Positions 26,300-35,159 of a stretch of DNA of 64,000 nucleotides are shown here, in pieces. The position numbers were made by a program, and so were the translations under genes. The first letter of the stretch is position 1. Every line of letters begins with the position of its first letter. Under the pieces are notes generated by a model that was not told the origin of the DNA, did not search any database, and saw only the letters and a list, made by a program, of their open reading frames with translations. The stretch is from Gaiellasilicea sp037720595 (lineage in GTDB: Bacteria > Actinomycetota > Thermoleophilia > Gaiellales > Gaiellaceae): the NCBI GenBank assembly GCA_037720595.1, contig JBBJLW010000008.1, positions 73,558-137,557 on the forward strand, read 5' to 3'.

Positions 26300-26350
26300 G
26301 CCGGTGAGGCCGCCTAAGACCGAAGGAAGCCAAGCCGAGGAAGGAGCCAG
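26300..26350 (+). promoter_or_regulatory. Possible rpsF leader (candidate S6:S18 autoregulatory RNA)
   Basis: The transcribed leader before rpsF contains the G/C-rich segment GTGAGGCCGCCTAAGACCG followed by GAAGGAAGCC. It could fold with an internal CCG-bearing loop, as in known rpsF leaders bound by S6:S18. I recognise only the general pattern; folding was not computed. The rpsF ribosome-binding site is further downstream (AAGGAG at 26341-26346). Confidence 0.3.
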
Positions 26351-26357
26351 GGAACCA

Positions 26358-26729
26358 ATGATCGACTACGAGATTCTGCTCATGCTGGACCCCGAGCTGC
26401 CCGACGAGCGGCAGGAGGAGATCGTCAAGCGCACCCGCGACCTCGTCGAGAAGGGCGGTGGGACGTGGGCGGGCCAGGACGCCTGGGGCCGGCGCAAGCT
26501 CGCCTATGAGATCGACAGGAAGGGCGACGGCGTCTACCACCTGCTGACCTTCAGCGCGGAGGCCGAGACACTCGACGAGATCTCGCGCGTGCTCAAGATC
26601 GACGACTCGGTGATGCGCCATCTCGCGACCCGTCGCTACAGGCCAGGTTCGACGCAGCCGGTAGCCGTGGGCGGCCCGACGCGCGAGGATGTCCCGGCAC
26701 CCATCGACCGCTCGCCCGAGGAGGAGTAA
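26358..26729 (+). CDS. rpsF: 30S ribosomal protein S6
   Basis: S6 sits in the central domain of the 30S subunit, bound to S18. The 123-residue protein is a full-length ferredoxin-like S6. It has YEILLMLDPELPDE, GQDAWGRRKLAYEIDRKGDG and YHLLTFSAEAE, and the RHLATRR segment near the end. It is first in the rpsF-ssb-rpsR-rplI order conserved across bacteria. Its TAA overlaps the ssb ATG by one base. Confidence 0.96.
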   Translation: MIDYEILLMLDPELPDERQEEIVKRTRDLVEKGGGTWAGQDAWGRRKLAYEIDRKGDGVYHLLTFSAEAETLDEISRVLKIDDSVMRHLATRRYRPGSTQPVAVGGPTREDVPAPIDRSPEEE

Positions 26730-27163
26730 TGCCCGAGAACATCAACAGCGTCGTGCTCGTCGGCAACCTGACCCGCGACCCGGAGCTCCGCCATACGCCG
26801 TCCGGTACGGCCGTGACGACGTTGCGACTCGCGGTCAACGACAGGGTCAAGCGTGGGGAGGAGTGGCAGGACGCGGCGTACTACTTCGACGTCACCGTCT
26901 GGGGCCGGACCGCCGAGAACTGCGCCCAGTACCTCGCAAAGGGCCGCCCCGTCGGCATCCAAGGGAAGCTGACGTGGCGCGAGTGGGACGCCCAGGACGG
27001 GTCGAAGCGCCAGTCCGTGGAGGTGACCGCCTCGAACGTCCAGTTCCTCGGCTCCCGCGACGGTGGCGGTGGCGACGGGGGCGGCCAGTTCGTGCCGCAG
27101 GGCGCTTCCCAGCCCCAGGCGGACTTCCCGTCCGCCGCAGCCGACGACGACATTCCGTTCTAG
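26729..27163 (+). CDS. ssb: Single-stranded DNA-binding protein
   Basis: SSB coats single-stranded DNA during replication and repair. The 144-residue protein has the OB-fold core: NSVVLVGNLTRDPELR, TTLRLAVNDR, DVTVWGRTAENCAQYLAKG. A short Gly/Gln-rich linker follows, and the acidic tip DDDIPF recruits replication partners. Both length and order in the rpsF operon are standard. Confidence 0.97.
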   Translation: MPENINSVVLVGNLTRDPELRHTPSGTAVTTLRLAVNDRVKRGEEWQDAAYYFDVTVWGRTAENCAQYLAKGRPVGIQGKLTWREWDAQDGSKRQSVEVTASNVQFLGSRDGGGGDGGGQFVPQGASQPQADFPSAAADDDIPF

Positions 27164-27174
27164 GAGAATCGAAA

Positions 27175-27450
27175 ATGGCACAGCCGAAAACCCAGGATCG
27201 GACGCGCAGCAAGCGTCCCGGCGGCTCCTCTGCGGCCCCCGGCCGGCGGAAGAGCTGCCTCTTCTGCAAGGACAAGGTCGAAGAAGTCGACTACAAGAAC
27301 GTGAACCAGCTCCGGCGCTACATCTCGGAGAAGGGCAAGATCCGCAACCGGCGGATCAGCGGCGCCTGCCGGCGGCATCAGCGGCAGGTCGCGGTGGCCG
27401 TCAAGCGGGCCCGCGAGATGGCGCTCCTGCCGTACGTGGAGGCCAAGTAG
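27175..27450 (+). CDS. rpsR: 30S ribosomal protein S18
   Basis: S18 pairs with S6 in the 30S platform. The 91-residue protein contains KSCLFCKDK, NQLRRYISEKGKIRNRRISG and ACRRHQRQVAVAVKRAR. The two Cys of CLFC plus C and H in ACRRH form the zinc-binding ('C+') version of S18. The N-terminal 23 residues are basic and low-complexity. It is 11 bp after ssb and 2 bp before rplI. Confidence 0.96.
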   Translation: MAQPKTQDRTRSKRPGGSSAAPGRRKSCLFCKDKVEEVDYKNVNQLRRYISEKGKIRNRRISGACRRHQRQVAVAVKRAREMALLPYVEAK

Positions 27451-27452
27451 CG

Positions 27453-28157
27453 ATGGAAGTGATCCTCCTCAAGGACGTCGAGAAGGTCGGGCTCCGCGGC
27501 GAGGTCGTGAACGTCGCCCGCGGCTACGCCCGCAACTTCCTGCTCCCGCGGAAGCTGGCCGAGCTGGCGAGCGCCGGCCGCGTCGCCGAGCTGAAGAAGA
27601 TCGACGAGCAGCGCGCGCGGCACGAGGCCCGGAGCGTCGACCAGGCCCAGGAGATCGCGGAGCTCCTCTCGAAGACGGTGCTCCGCTTCGACGTCAAATC
27701 CGGCCCGACGGGTGCGCTCTTCGGCTCGGTCACGACGACCGACATCGCCGACGAGCTCTGGCGCACGCGCAAGATCCGCGTCGACCGGAAGAAGATCGGC
27801 ACCGACGCGCTGAAGCGGATCGGCCGCTATGCGATCCCGATCCAGGTCTTCGAGGGCGTGAGCGTCGAGGTCAAGACGCTCGTCGTGCCCGAGGGCGGCG
27901 AGCTGCCGCCCGAGGAGGAGCTGGCCGCGATGGAGGCCGCCGAGGCGGCCCGGGTCGCGGAGGAGCTGGCGGCCGCCCAGGCTGAATCCGGACAGGCGCA
28001 AGCGGCGACCGATGCCGCCGGAGAGGTCGAGTATCTGGACGACGAGGCGCCCAGGCAGACGCCCGCCGAGGCCGCCGAGGCGGCGGAGTTCGAGCTGCCT
28101 GCGGCGGCGACCGGCCCCGAGGACGACACCGCGGCCGAGCCGGAGACCGAGCGCTGA
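27453..28157 (+). CDS. rplI: 50S ribosomal protein L9 with long acidic C-terminal tail
   Basis: L9 binds 23S rRNA near the L1 stalk and influences frame maintenance. The first 149 residues are canonical L9. They include MEVILLKDVEKVGLRGEVV, GYARNFLLPRKLA, the connecting helix, and the C-terminal domain ending GVSVEVKTLVVPE. About 85 further residues form an Ala/Glu-rich, highly acidic tail not found in typical L9 (about 150 residues). Such tails may extend off the ribosome. A strong hairpin terminator follows 8 bp after the stop. Confidence 0.95.
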   Translation: MEVILLKDVEKVGLRGEVVNVARGYARNFLLPRKLAELASAGRVAELKKIDEQRARHEARSVDQAQEIAELLSKTVLRFDVKSGPTGALFGSVTTTDIADELWRTRKIRVDRKKIGTDALKRIGRYAIPIQVFEGVSVEVKTLVVPEGGELPPEEELAAMEAAEAARVAEELAAAQAESGQAQAATDAAGEVEYLDDEAPRQTPAEAAEAAEFELPAAATGPEDDTAAEPETER

Positions 28158-28165
28158 ACCCTCGG

Positions 28166-28204
28166 TTCACCGGATGCTCCACAGGGTGTGGAGCGTCCGG
28201 TGAA
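28166..28204 (+). terminator. Terminator hairpin between rplI and dnaB
   Basis: A 17-bp stem with one T-G pair, starting TTCACCGGATGCTCCAC, closes a 5-nt loop (AGGGT). It begins 8 bp after the rplI stop. It is followed by CTTGCC rather than a U run, so termination may be partial or Rho-assisted. It separates the ribosomal genes from dnaB. Confidence 0.8.
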
Positions 28205-28297
28205 CTTGCCGCTGGTTCCGGGACAATCGGACCTGTCTCTTGTGGACGGTCCGACGGGAGCGCCGGTGGGGCCGTCCGGCTCGATGGGGAGAATCAA

Positions 28298-28311
28298 GGG
28301 AACATGCGTTC
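28298..28311. promoter_or_regulatory. Candidate second LexA box, upstream of dnaB
   Basis: GGAACATGCGTTCC contains GAAC-N4-GTTC with the same spacing as the lexA operator at 1370. The palindrome extends outward (AAGGGAAC/GTTCCTTT, one mismatch). It lies 93 bp upstream of the dnaB ATG in the only promoter-sized gap of the cluster. About half a chance match is expected for this pattern in a window of this composition, so it is a candidate only. Confidence 0.4.
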
Positions 28312-28404
28312 CTTTTCGCTGCTCAGCGTCCGGTCGGCCCCGGCCCGCCGCCTGTGGATCCACACCCCGTTGACGGGGTCCGACGCGTGAGCTTGAGTGG
28401 CGAG

Positions 28405-29756
<1,352 letters not shown>

Positions 29757-29760
<4 letters not shown>

Positions 29761-30473
29761 ACGTCGACTGCATCGGCTGCGGGAACTCGTTTGCGACCGA
29801 GGAGGTCGAGCTGTTCCGCTTCCGGTTCCCCGCCGATCGCTACTGCCCGTTCTGCCGGAACGCGCGCGCGGTTCAGGAGACCCAGCACACGGTGGACCGG
29901 CTCTTCCAGCGTGCCGGGCTTCCGATCGAGTATCGCGACTGCAGGCTCGACTCGTTCGAGCGGCGACCCGGAACGGGCGACGCGTTGGCCCTCGCCAGGC
30001 GCTGGTCGACCGAGTTCCGCCAGGGCAACGATCCGCGGCGCGGGATCCTCTTCCACGGTGCCACCGGCTCGGGAAAGACGCATCTCGCCGCGGCCATCCT
30101 CCGGGAGGCGATCTACATGCGCGAGGTTCCGTGCCTCTTCCTGAACGTCCCGAGCTGGCTCCAGCGGCTGCGCGACCTCCGCTCGTACTCGGGCGGCGAG
30201 GAGCTCGAATGGACCTTTCCGCGCGGCTTCAAGATCGTCGTCATCGACGACCTGGGGACGGAGCGCGGCGACGGCTGGTCGCACGACCGGCTCTACAGCC
30301 TGATCAACGATCGCGAGACCCGGGCCCGCCTGACGATCGCGACGACGAACCTCGAGCTGGGCGAGCTCGAGTCGCGTCTCGGGAAGGCCACGTACAGCAG
30401 GTTGAGCAAGCTCTGCCAGTCGGTTCGGCTCGATCCACGGAGCGACTACCGACAGACCCAGTCGGCCGCCTAG
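29757..30473 (+). CDS. Zinc-ribbon AAA+ ATPase, DnaC/IstB-like; candidate helicase loader
   Basis: The 238-residue protein begins with a zinc ribbon (CIGC at about residues 5-8 and CPFC at about 29-32). An AAA+ core of the DnaC/DnaI/IstB group follows: Walker A HGATGSGKTHLAAA, Walker B IVVIDDLGTE, sensor 1 LTIATTNLELGEL and sensor/arginine region RLSKLCQSVRL. It starts within the dnaB stop (GTGA), so the two are made together. DnaC and DnaI load DnaB at origins, and DnaI also has an N-terminal zinc-binding domain. No transposase is adjacent, which argues against IstB. Confidence 0.85.
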
Positions 30474-30488
30474 GGGAAGGGAGGACGC

Positions 30489-30698
30489 GTGCTCGATCAG
30501 ACGATCTGGCTCTCGCCGAAGGCGACGTCCTTCACCGCCGTCTGCGCGGAGTGCGCCGGCGAGCACGGTTTCTTCGCCGCGCACGTCGAAGGGCGGCTCG
30601 AGCTCGAGCGGATGCACTGCTCCACGACCTGCGCGCGCGGCCACCCGATTCGGATCGAGCGCGCGATCCGCGGGCCGATCGGCGTGCTCTCCGCCTAG
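30489..30698 (+). CDS. Small Cys-rich (probable zinc-binding) protein
   Basis: This 69-residue protein has CAEC near residues 19-22 and C-x4-C (CSTTC) near 44-48, a possible single zinc knuckle. It continues with ARGHPIRIERAI. No other domain. GTG 30489 has a GGAGGA site and lies 16 bp after the ATPase stop, so it should be the last gene of the dnaB unit. Confidence 0.7.
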   Translation: MLDQTIWLSPKATSFTAVCAECAGEHGFFAAHVEGRLELERMHCSTTCARGHPIRIERAIRGPIGVLSA

Positions 30699-30719
30699 CT
30701 CGGGCTGCGACCACGCCCC

Positions 30720-30750
30720 CCACCGGCACGGACGGACGACGCGCCGGTGG
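30720..30750 (+). terminator. Possible terminator of the dnaB unit
   Basis: An 8-bp inverted repeat (CCACCGGC/GCCGGTGG) with a 15-nt loop lies between the small Cys-rich gene and the aminotransferase gene. No U run follows. It could instead be part of the promoter region of the next gene. Confidence 0.35.
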
Positions 30751-30763
30751 ATACGCTGACGGC

Positions 30764-31918
30764 GTGCGCGAGCTGCTCGACTTCCGCTCCGAGTTCCCGA
30801 TCCTCGAGCATACGACCTACCTGATCAACCACTCGCTCGGCGCCATGCCCGCAAGGGCCGAGGAGCGGGTCGCCGACTACGCGCGGACCTGGCGCGAGCG
30901 CGGAATCCGTGCTTGGGGCGAGGGGTGGTGGGAGCTGCCGATGACGGTAGGCGACCAGATCGGGCGGATCGTCGGTGCGCCACCCGGCTCGACCGTGATG
31001 CACCAGAACGTCGCGATCGCCGAGGCGATCGTCCTCTCCTGCTTCCGGCCGGTGGGCGACCGCGACCGGATCGTCTACGAGCGCGCCAACTTCCCCTCGG
31101 TGCGTTACCTGTACGAGGCACAGCCCGACCTCGAGGTCGTCGTCTGCGAGGACGACGGCGCGATCGTCGATGCGATCGACGAGCGAACGTTGCTCGTGCC
31201 GATCAGCCATGTTCTCTTCAAGTCGGGCGAGATCCAGGATGTCGAGGCGATCATCCGCAAGGCACACGAGGTCGGAGCTCACGTGATCCTCGACGCGTAC
31301 CAATCCGCAGGGATCGTCCCGCTGGACGTCACCGCCCTGAACGTCGACTTCGCGGTCGGCGGCTCGGTCAAGTGGCTCTGCGGCGGCCCCGGCAACGGCT
31401 GGCTGTACGTCCGTCCCGATCTCGCTGCGAGGCTCGAGCCGACGTACACGGGTTGGCAGGCGCACGAAGCGCCCTTCGGCTTCGAGGAAGAGATGCGATA
31501 TGCCGTCGGCGCAGCACGATTCCTCACCGGAACGCCGAACGTCCCCGCCCTTTACGCGGCTACGCCGGGGTACGACCTGATCGAGGAGATCGGCGTGGAG
31601 CGGATCCGTGAGAACTCGCTGCGTCAGACGGATCGCCTGATCGAGCTGGCCGACGAGTCGGGCTTCGCAATACACAGTCCCAGGGAGCACGGTCGCCGCG
31701 GAGGCACCGTCACCGTCAACGTCGACGATTTTCCCGCGGTCTACGAGGAGCTGGCGGAGCGGCAGATCCTGTGCGACTTTCGGCCGGGGGCGGGAATCCG
31801 GATCGGCCCGCACTACTTCAACTCCGACGAGGAGCTCGAGCTCGTGATCTCGCAGATCGGCGAGATCCGCGACTCGGGCGCCTACGAGCGACATCTCGGC
31901 GCCGTCGCCCGCCACTAG
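30764..31918 (+). CDS. Class V PLP aminotransferase, kynureninase-like
   Basis: The 384-residue PLP enzyme has the fold-type I class V layout. MHQNVAIAEAIVLSC is the phosphate-binding loop region, and Asp and Gln lie in HVILDAYQSAGIVPLDV. The cofactor lysine is in GGSVKWLCGGPGNGWLYV. The form K-x3-GGPG-x2-W/FLYV is shared with kynureninases, which cleave kynurenine. Related cysteine desulfurase-like or aminotransferase activities remain possible. GTG 30764 was chosen as the start because upstream frame sequence is antisense to other genes. It is convergent with infA. Confidence 0.82.
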   Translation: MRELLDFRSEFPILEHTTYLINHSLGAMPARAEERVADYARTWRERGIRAWGEGWWELPMTVGDQIGRIVGAPPGSTVMHQNVAIAEAIVLSCFRPVGDRDRIVYERANFPSVRYLYEAQPDLEVVVCEDDGAIVDAIDERTLLVPISHVLFKSGEIQDVEAIIRKAHEVGAHVILDAYQSAGIVPLDVTALNVDFAVGGSVKWLCGGPGNGWLYVRPDLAARLEPTYTGWQAHEAPFGFEEEMRYAVGAARFLTGTPNVPALYAATPGYDLIEEIGVERIRENSLRQTDRLIELADESGFAIHSPREHGRRGGTVTVNVDDFPAVYEELAERQILCDFRPGAGIRIGPHYFNSDEELELVISQIGEIRDSGAYERHLGAVARH

Positions 31919-31931
31919 AGGTGGAGGTCGC

Positions 31932-32153
31932 TTACCGGTGGCGGTAGACGATTCGGCCGCGCGTGAGGTCGTACGGGGAGAGCTCGACCTTGATCCGGTC
32001 GCCGGGGAACACCTTGATGCGGTAGCGCCTCATCTTGCCTGCGGTGTAGCCGAGCGTCTCGTGACCGTTGTCGAGCGCGATCCGGAACATGCCGCTGCGG
32101 AAGGCCTCCACGACCTCCCCTTCCAGCTCGATCTTCTCTTCCTTCTCGGCCAT
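31932..32153 (-). CDS. infA: Translation initiation factor IF-1
   Basis: IF-1 binds the ribosomal A site during initiation. The 73-residue OB-fold protein shows the hallmark IELEGEVVEAFRSGMFRIALDNGHETLGYTAGKMRRYRI (over its first two thirds) and ends DLTRGRIVYRHR. Length is exact for the family. A GGGAGA site precedes ATG 32153. It stands apart from the usual rpmJ-rpsM cluster, next to a cold-shock gene. Confidence 0.96.
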   Translation of the reverse strand: MAEKEEKIELEGEVVEAFRSGMFRIALDNGHETLGYTAGKMRRYRIKVFPGDRIKVELSPYDLTRGRIVYRHR

Positions 32154-32190
32154 TCGGTCTCCCTGATCCTCGACACTCGAGCGATTGCGC

Positions 32191-32220
32191 GATGGGCACC
32201 CGCTCCTGCGGATGCCCATC
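32191..32220 (-). terminator. Hairpin between the cold-shock gene and infA
   Basis: The stem GATGGGCA-x-CCGC/GCGG-x-TGCCCATC (12 bp plus one mismatch) has a 4-nt loop. It lies 14 bp downstream of the cold-shock gene stop on the minus strand and is the probable end of its transcript. Confidence 0.65.
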
Positions 32221-32233
32221 AGGCGCGTCCGAA

Positions 32234-32440
32234 CTAGGCGACCGGGGCGACGTTGAACGCCTCCGGACCCTTTGCACCCTCGCGAGCCTCGAACTCGACC
32301 TTCGCGCCCTCGGAGAGGGACTTGAAGCCGTCGCCGCCGATGCCGCTGTGATGCACGAAGAGATCCTTGCCGCCGTCCTCCGGCGAGATGAAGCCGTAGC
32401 CCTTCGCGTCGTCGAACCACTTAACGGTTCCTGTTGCCAT
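32234..32440 (-). CDS. Cold-shock domain protein
   Basis: CspA-type RNA chaperone of 68 residues. RNP1 is KGYGFISP and RNP2 is DLFVHHSGI; the start MATGTVKWFDDAK is typical. An ideal AAGGAGGTG site lies 8 bp upstream of ATG 32440, making an in-frame upstream start unnecessary. The leader contains GGTGC-TTG-GCACC (32481-32493) that could form a small hairpin, a possible thermosensing element. Confidence 0.95.
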   Translation of the reverse strand: MATGTVKWFDDAKGYGFISPEDGGKDLFVHHSGIGGDGFKSLSEGAKVEFEAREGAKGPEAFNVAPVA

Positions 32441-32509
32441 AAAAAACACCTCCTTACCCATGTGCCACGAACGGGTAGAAGGTGCTTGGCACCCTTGTAC
32501 GCGCTCTGG

Positions 32510-33169
32510 TTATCGCCCGGAGTGTAGCGGGATGCCGTCCGAGTTGCCGAGTGCGAGCTCACGCAGGCGCTGCGCGTACACCGGCGCGCTCGGCTCGTCT
32601 TCGTGGCGGAAGTACGCGAAGACGTCGATTCCGGCCTCGAGCAACGGCCGGATCCGCGACGCGAGCGCGCCGAGAGCCTCGTCCGAGTACGGCGGCTCGC
32701 GGAACCGGAGATAGCGAAACGGGGCCTCGGCCTCCCAATCGTCCACGCGTGCTGCGGGGGCTACATCGACGCCGTTCCAGCTCGGATGGCGGAAGTCGAA
32801 GGCGAGCCGGAGGTCGGTCGAGCCGAGGAGGAGCGCCAGCATCCCGTCGTCGTGCGGGCTCTCGACGGCGACCCTGACCGGTCCGAGTCGCTCTCCCAGC
32901 CGCAGCACGCGCTCCTCGAACGTCGCGACCGAGCGGAGCGCCCGCTGCGGCAGCTTCACCGCGAAGCGGAAGGACGTGGGCGTCTGCGCCGCCCAGCGCT
33001 CGAACTGCTCCTCGGAGGGAAGCCCGTAGCCCGTCGTGTTCAGCTCCACCGACGACAGCCGCGACGCGTAGAAGCGGAGGAACTCCTCGCTCGGTGTCCC
33101 GGCGGGGTAGAACCCCGGTCGCCAGCTCGGATACGACCAGCCCGACGTTCCGACCGACAGGCGGTCCAC
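32510..33169 (-). CDS. DUF72 family protein
   Basis: DUF72 proteins are TIM-barrel-like enzymes of unknown activity. The 219-residue protein has the family start VGTSGWSYPSWRPGFYP, with SSVELNTTGYGLPSEEQF, FRFAVKLPQRALR, LAFDFRHPSWNG and FAYFRHEDEPSAPVYAQRL. It looks complete. GTG 33169 is chosen since DUF72 proteins begin just before VGTSGW; ATG 33181 would overlap the divergent thyX. Confidence 0.82.
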   Translation of the reverse strand: MDRLSVGTSGWSYPSWRPGFYPAGTPSEEFLRFYASRLSSVELNTTGYGLPSEEQFERWAAQTPTSFRFAVKLPQRALRSVATFEERVLRLGERLGPVRVAVESPHDDGMLALLLGSTDLRLAFDFRHPSWNGVDVAPAARVDDWEAEAPFRYLRFREPPYSDEALGALASRIRPLLEAGIDVFAYFRHEDEPSAPVYAQRLRELALGNSDGIPLHSGR

Positions 33170-33170
33170 A

Positions 33171-33890
33171 ATGGCGGCCATGACCTCAGTAGTACAGGAG
33201 CCCGCGCTGCCCGAGACGACGATCGAGGTCCTCGACAAGGGTTTCATCGCCCTCGATGGGGCACTTGCCTCCGACCTCGCGGTCGTGAACGGCGCCCGCG
33301 TCTCGTTCAACCAGGAGTCGGACGAGTTCTCCGAGCGTGACGCGGGGCTGATCCGGTTCCTGATCCGCGAGCGCCACGGGAGTCCATTCGAGCATGGCTA
33401 CTTCCGTTTTCTCGTGAAGGCCCCGCTCTTCGTGGTCCGCGAGCACCATCGCCATCGAGCCGGTCATTCCTATAACGAGTGGAGCGGCCGTTACGCCAAG
33501 ATGGACGCCGAGTTCTACGTCCCGGACAACGTGCGCACGCAGGTCGGGAAGCCGGGGGCCTACTCGTTCGAGCCGGTCGACGATGAGACGCGCGAGGCGA
33601 CGCGGCGCGAGATCGAGGAGAACGCGGAGCGCGCCTTCGAAGCCTACGAGCGGCTCCTCGAGCAGGGCGTCGCGAAGGAGGTCGCCCGCACGGTGCTACC
33701 GCTCTCCACCTACACGAAGTACTACTGGAGCTGCAATCCGCGGAGCCTGATGCACTTCTGCGGCCTGCGCAACCACGAGAGCGCCCAGTTCGAGATCCGC
33801 CAGTACGCGGCCGCGGCCGAATTCTTCCTGGAGAAGTTGATGCCGATCACTCACGCCGCCTTCGTCGCGAACGAAAGAACAGCACCGTGA
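33171..33890 (+). CDS. thyX: Flavin-dependent thymidylate synthase
   Basis: ThyX makes dTMP from dUMP with methylene-THF and FAD, independent of ThyA. The 239-residue protein has the ThyX core: NGARVSFNQES, RHGSPFEHGYFRFLVKAPLFV, REHHRHRAGHSYNEWSGRY, and TYTKYYWSCNPRSLMHFCGLR. The last includes the dUMP-binding and conserved Arg-Ser region. The signature spacing RHR-x8-S is one residue longer than the common RHR-x7-S. ATG 33171 has an AGGCGG site; ATG 33180 is an in-frame alternative. No thyA is seen in the window. Confidence 0.93.
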   Translation: MAAMTSVVQEPALPETTIEVLDKGFIALDGALASDLAVVNGARVSFNQESDEFSERDAGLIRFLIRERHGSPFEHGYFRFLVKAPLFVVREHHRHRAGHSYNEWSGRYAKMDAEFYVPDNVRTQVGKPGAYSFEPVDDETREATRREIEENAERAFEAYERLLEQGVAKEVARTVLPLSTYTKYYWSCNPRSLMHFCGLRNHESAQFEIRQYAAAAEFFLEKLMPITHAAFVANERTAP

Positions 33891-33957
33891 TCGTCGGCGC
33901 AAGAAGAGCCAGAAAGGCGCTCTGGAGAGCTGCCCCGCGGCTCGACGAGCCCTGGCC

Positions 33958-34539
33958 TCATGTGGAGAGAAGCGGTTCTGTGGAGCCGCGGCGCGTCACG
34001 ACCCAGCCGTCGTAGCGCTTGAAGCCGTAGGGGACGGTGAGTGCGACCTCCGTCACTCCCTCGCGCACGATGAAGCGGCCGCACGAGTCCGCGAGCTCCC
34101 CGTTCTTCGTCAACCAGAGCTCGTAGTAGTCGTCGCGGCTGCGGCTCTCCTGGAGACCGCGCACACGCACGACCATCGGCCAGTTGCCGGCCCCGTCCTG
34201 CTCCCGGATCTCGATCGAGGCAAATCCGCCCCGGCCCTCGCCGACGCCGGCCATCGAAACGTTCCGGAAGACCGAGACGTCGTCGCTGCGCCCGCCGAGG
34301 AGATAGCCCGAGCCGAACGCGATCGCGACCAGCGCGGCGGCGATCAGCGCGAGGGTGTAACGGCGCCGCTGCGGCAGCAGCCGAACCGGCTCGGCGGCAG
34401 GCGGATCGCGGAGGTCGAGCGGAACCTCGGGCGGCGGGCCGGCCTCGACCAAGAGCTCGTGCACGCGCTGAAGCCGCGCGCGCTCGGCGGGATCGAGATC
34501 CTCGACGCCTCCGATCAGCTCCTCGAAGCGGTCCTTCAC
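33958..34539 (-). CDS. Anti-sigma factor (RskA-like, single-pass)
   Basis: The 193-residue protein has a cytoplasmic N-terminal region of about 60 residues, one membrane helix (about 61-81, YTLALIAAALVAIAFGSGYLLGG split around it), and an extracytoplasmic beta-rich domain. The latter contains YYELWLTKNGELADSCGRFIV, as in RskA anti-sigma factors. No HxxxCxxC zinc motif is present, so it would not be a redox-type ZAS protein. Its start overlaps the upstream sigma-factor stop by 4 nt, the standard sigma/anti-sigma arrangement. Confidence 0.85.
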   Translation of the reverse strand: MKDRFEELIGGVEDLDPAERARLQRVHELLVEAGPPPEVPLDLRDPPAAEPVRLLPQRRRYTLALIAAALVAIAFGSGYLLGGRSDDVSVFRNVSMAGVGEGRGGFASIEIREQDGAGNWPMVVRVRGLQESRSRDDYYELWLTKNGELADSCGRFIVREGVTEVALTVPYGFKRYDGWVVTRRGSTEPLLST

Positions 34540-35081
34540 CGGAGCTCCCCGTCGAGCACGTCAGCGAGACGCGAGAGCGCGCTCCGAGTACGCGTCTTCA
34601 CCGTGCCGAGCGGGACGTGCAGGAACTCCGCCACCTCGCTCTGCGAAAGCCCTCCCCAGTAGGCGAGCTCGATCACCGGCCGCTCGTGCTCGGGCAGATC
34701 CTCGATCGCTCGGTGGACGCGCCAGGAGAGCCACGACGCCTCTGCCTGCTCGGGCGGCCCGGCGCCCGCGTCGGCCCGGTCGGGCAGCTCGGCGACCGAC
34801 TCCGGTCGGCGACGCGCTCCGTCGACGATCGAGTTGCGCGCGACCGTGTAGAGCCAGGCGCCGCCGGCTCCTCGGGTCGGGTCGTACGTCCGCGCTGAGC
34901 GCCAGACGGCGGCGAAGGCGTCCTGGAGCGCGTCCTCGGCGCGGCCGCGATCCCCGAGCCGGCGCAGCGCGAGTCCGAACACGGGCCGGGTGTAGCGGCG
35001 ATAGAGCTCGTCGAACGCGTCGCGGTCGCCGCTGCCGACTCGCTCGATCAGCTCGCTGTCGGTGGGCTCAGCGTGCGTCAT
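34536..35081 (-). CDS. ECF RNA polymerase sigma factor
   Basis: The 181-residue protein has sigma region 2 (DRDAFDELYRRYTRPVFGLA, DALQDAFAAVWRSARTYD) and region 4 (LPEHERPVIELAYWGGLSQSEVA split, then VPLGTVKTRTRSALSRL). SigK/SigL-like ECF factors pair with RskA-type anti-sigmas, as here. ATG 35081 begins MTHAEPTDSELIERVGSG; an upstream ATG (35150) in frame would add 23 poorly conserved residues. Probably it responds to an envelope signal through the coupled anti-sigma. Confidence 0.9.
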   Translation of the reverse strand: MTHAEPTDSELIERVGSGDRDAFDELYRRYTRPVFGLALRRLGDRGRAEDALQDAFAAVWRSARTYDPTRGAGGAWLYTVARNSIVDGARRRPESVAELPDRADAGAGPPEQAEASWLSWRVHRAIEDLPEHERPVIELAYWGGLSQSEVAEFLHVPLGTVKTRTRSALSRLADVLDGELR

Positions 35082-35159
35082 GCGTTCGCTGCTCACCGCT
35101 CCGGGCTCGCGGGGCGAGCTTCGGCCGGCGATCGTCATGGCCGCGTCCATCCACTCTGT

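Noticed and set aside
24903..26729. Long plus-strand frame running into rpsF
   Set aside because: Only the final 123 codons are S6; the rest is antisense to the epimerase and small membrane protein genes and is Arg-rich shadow sequence.
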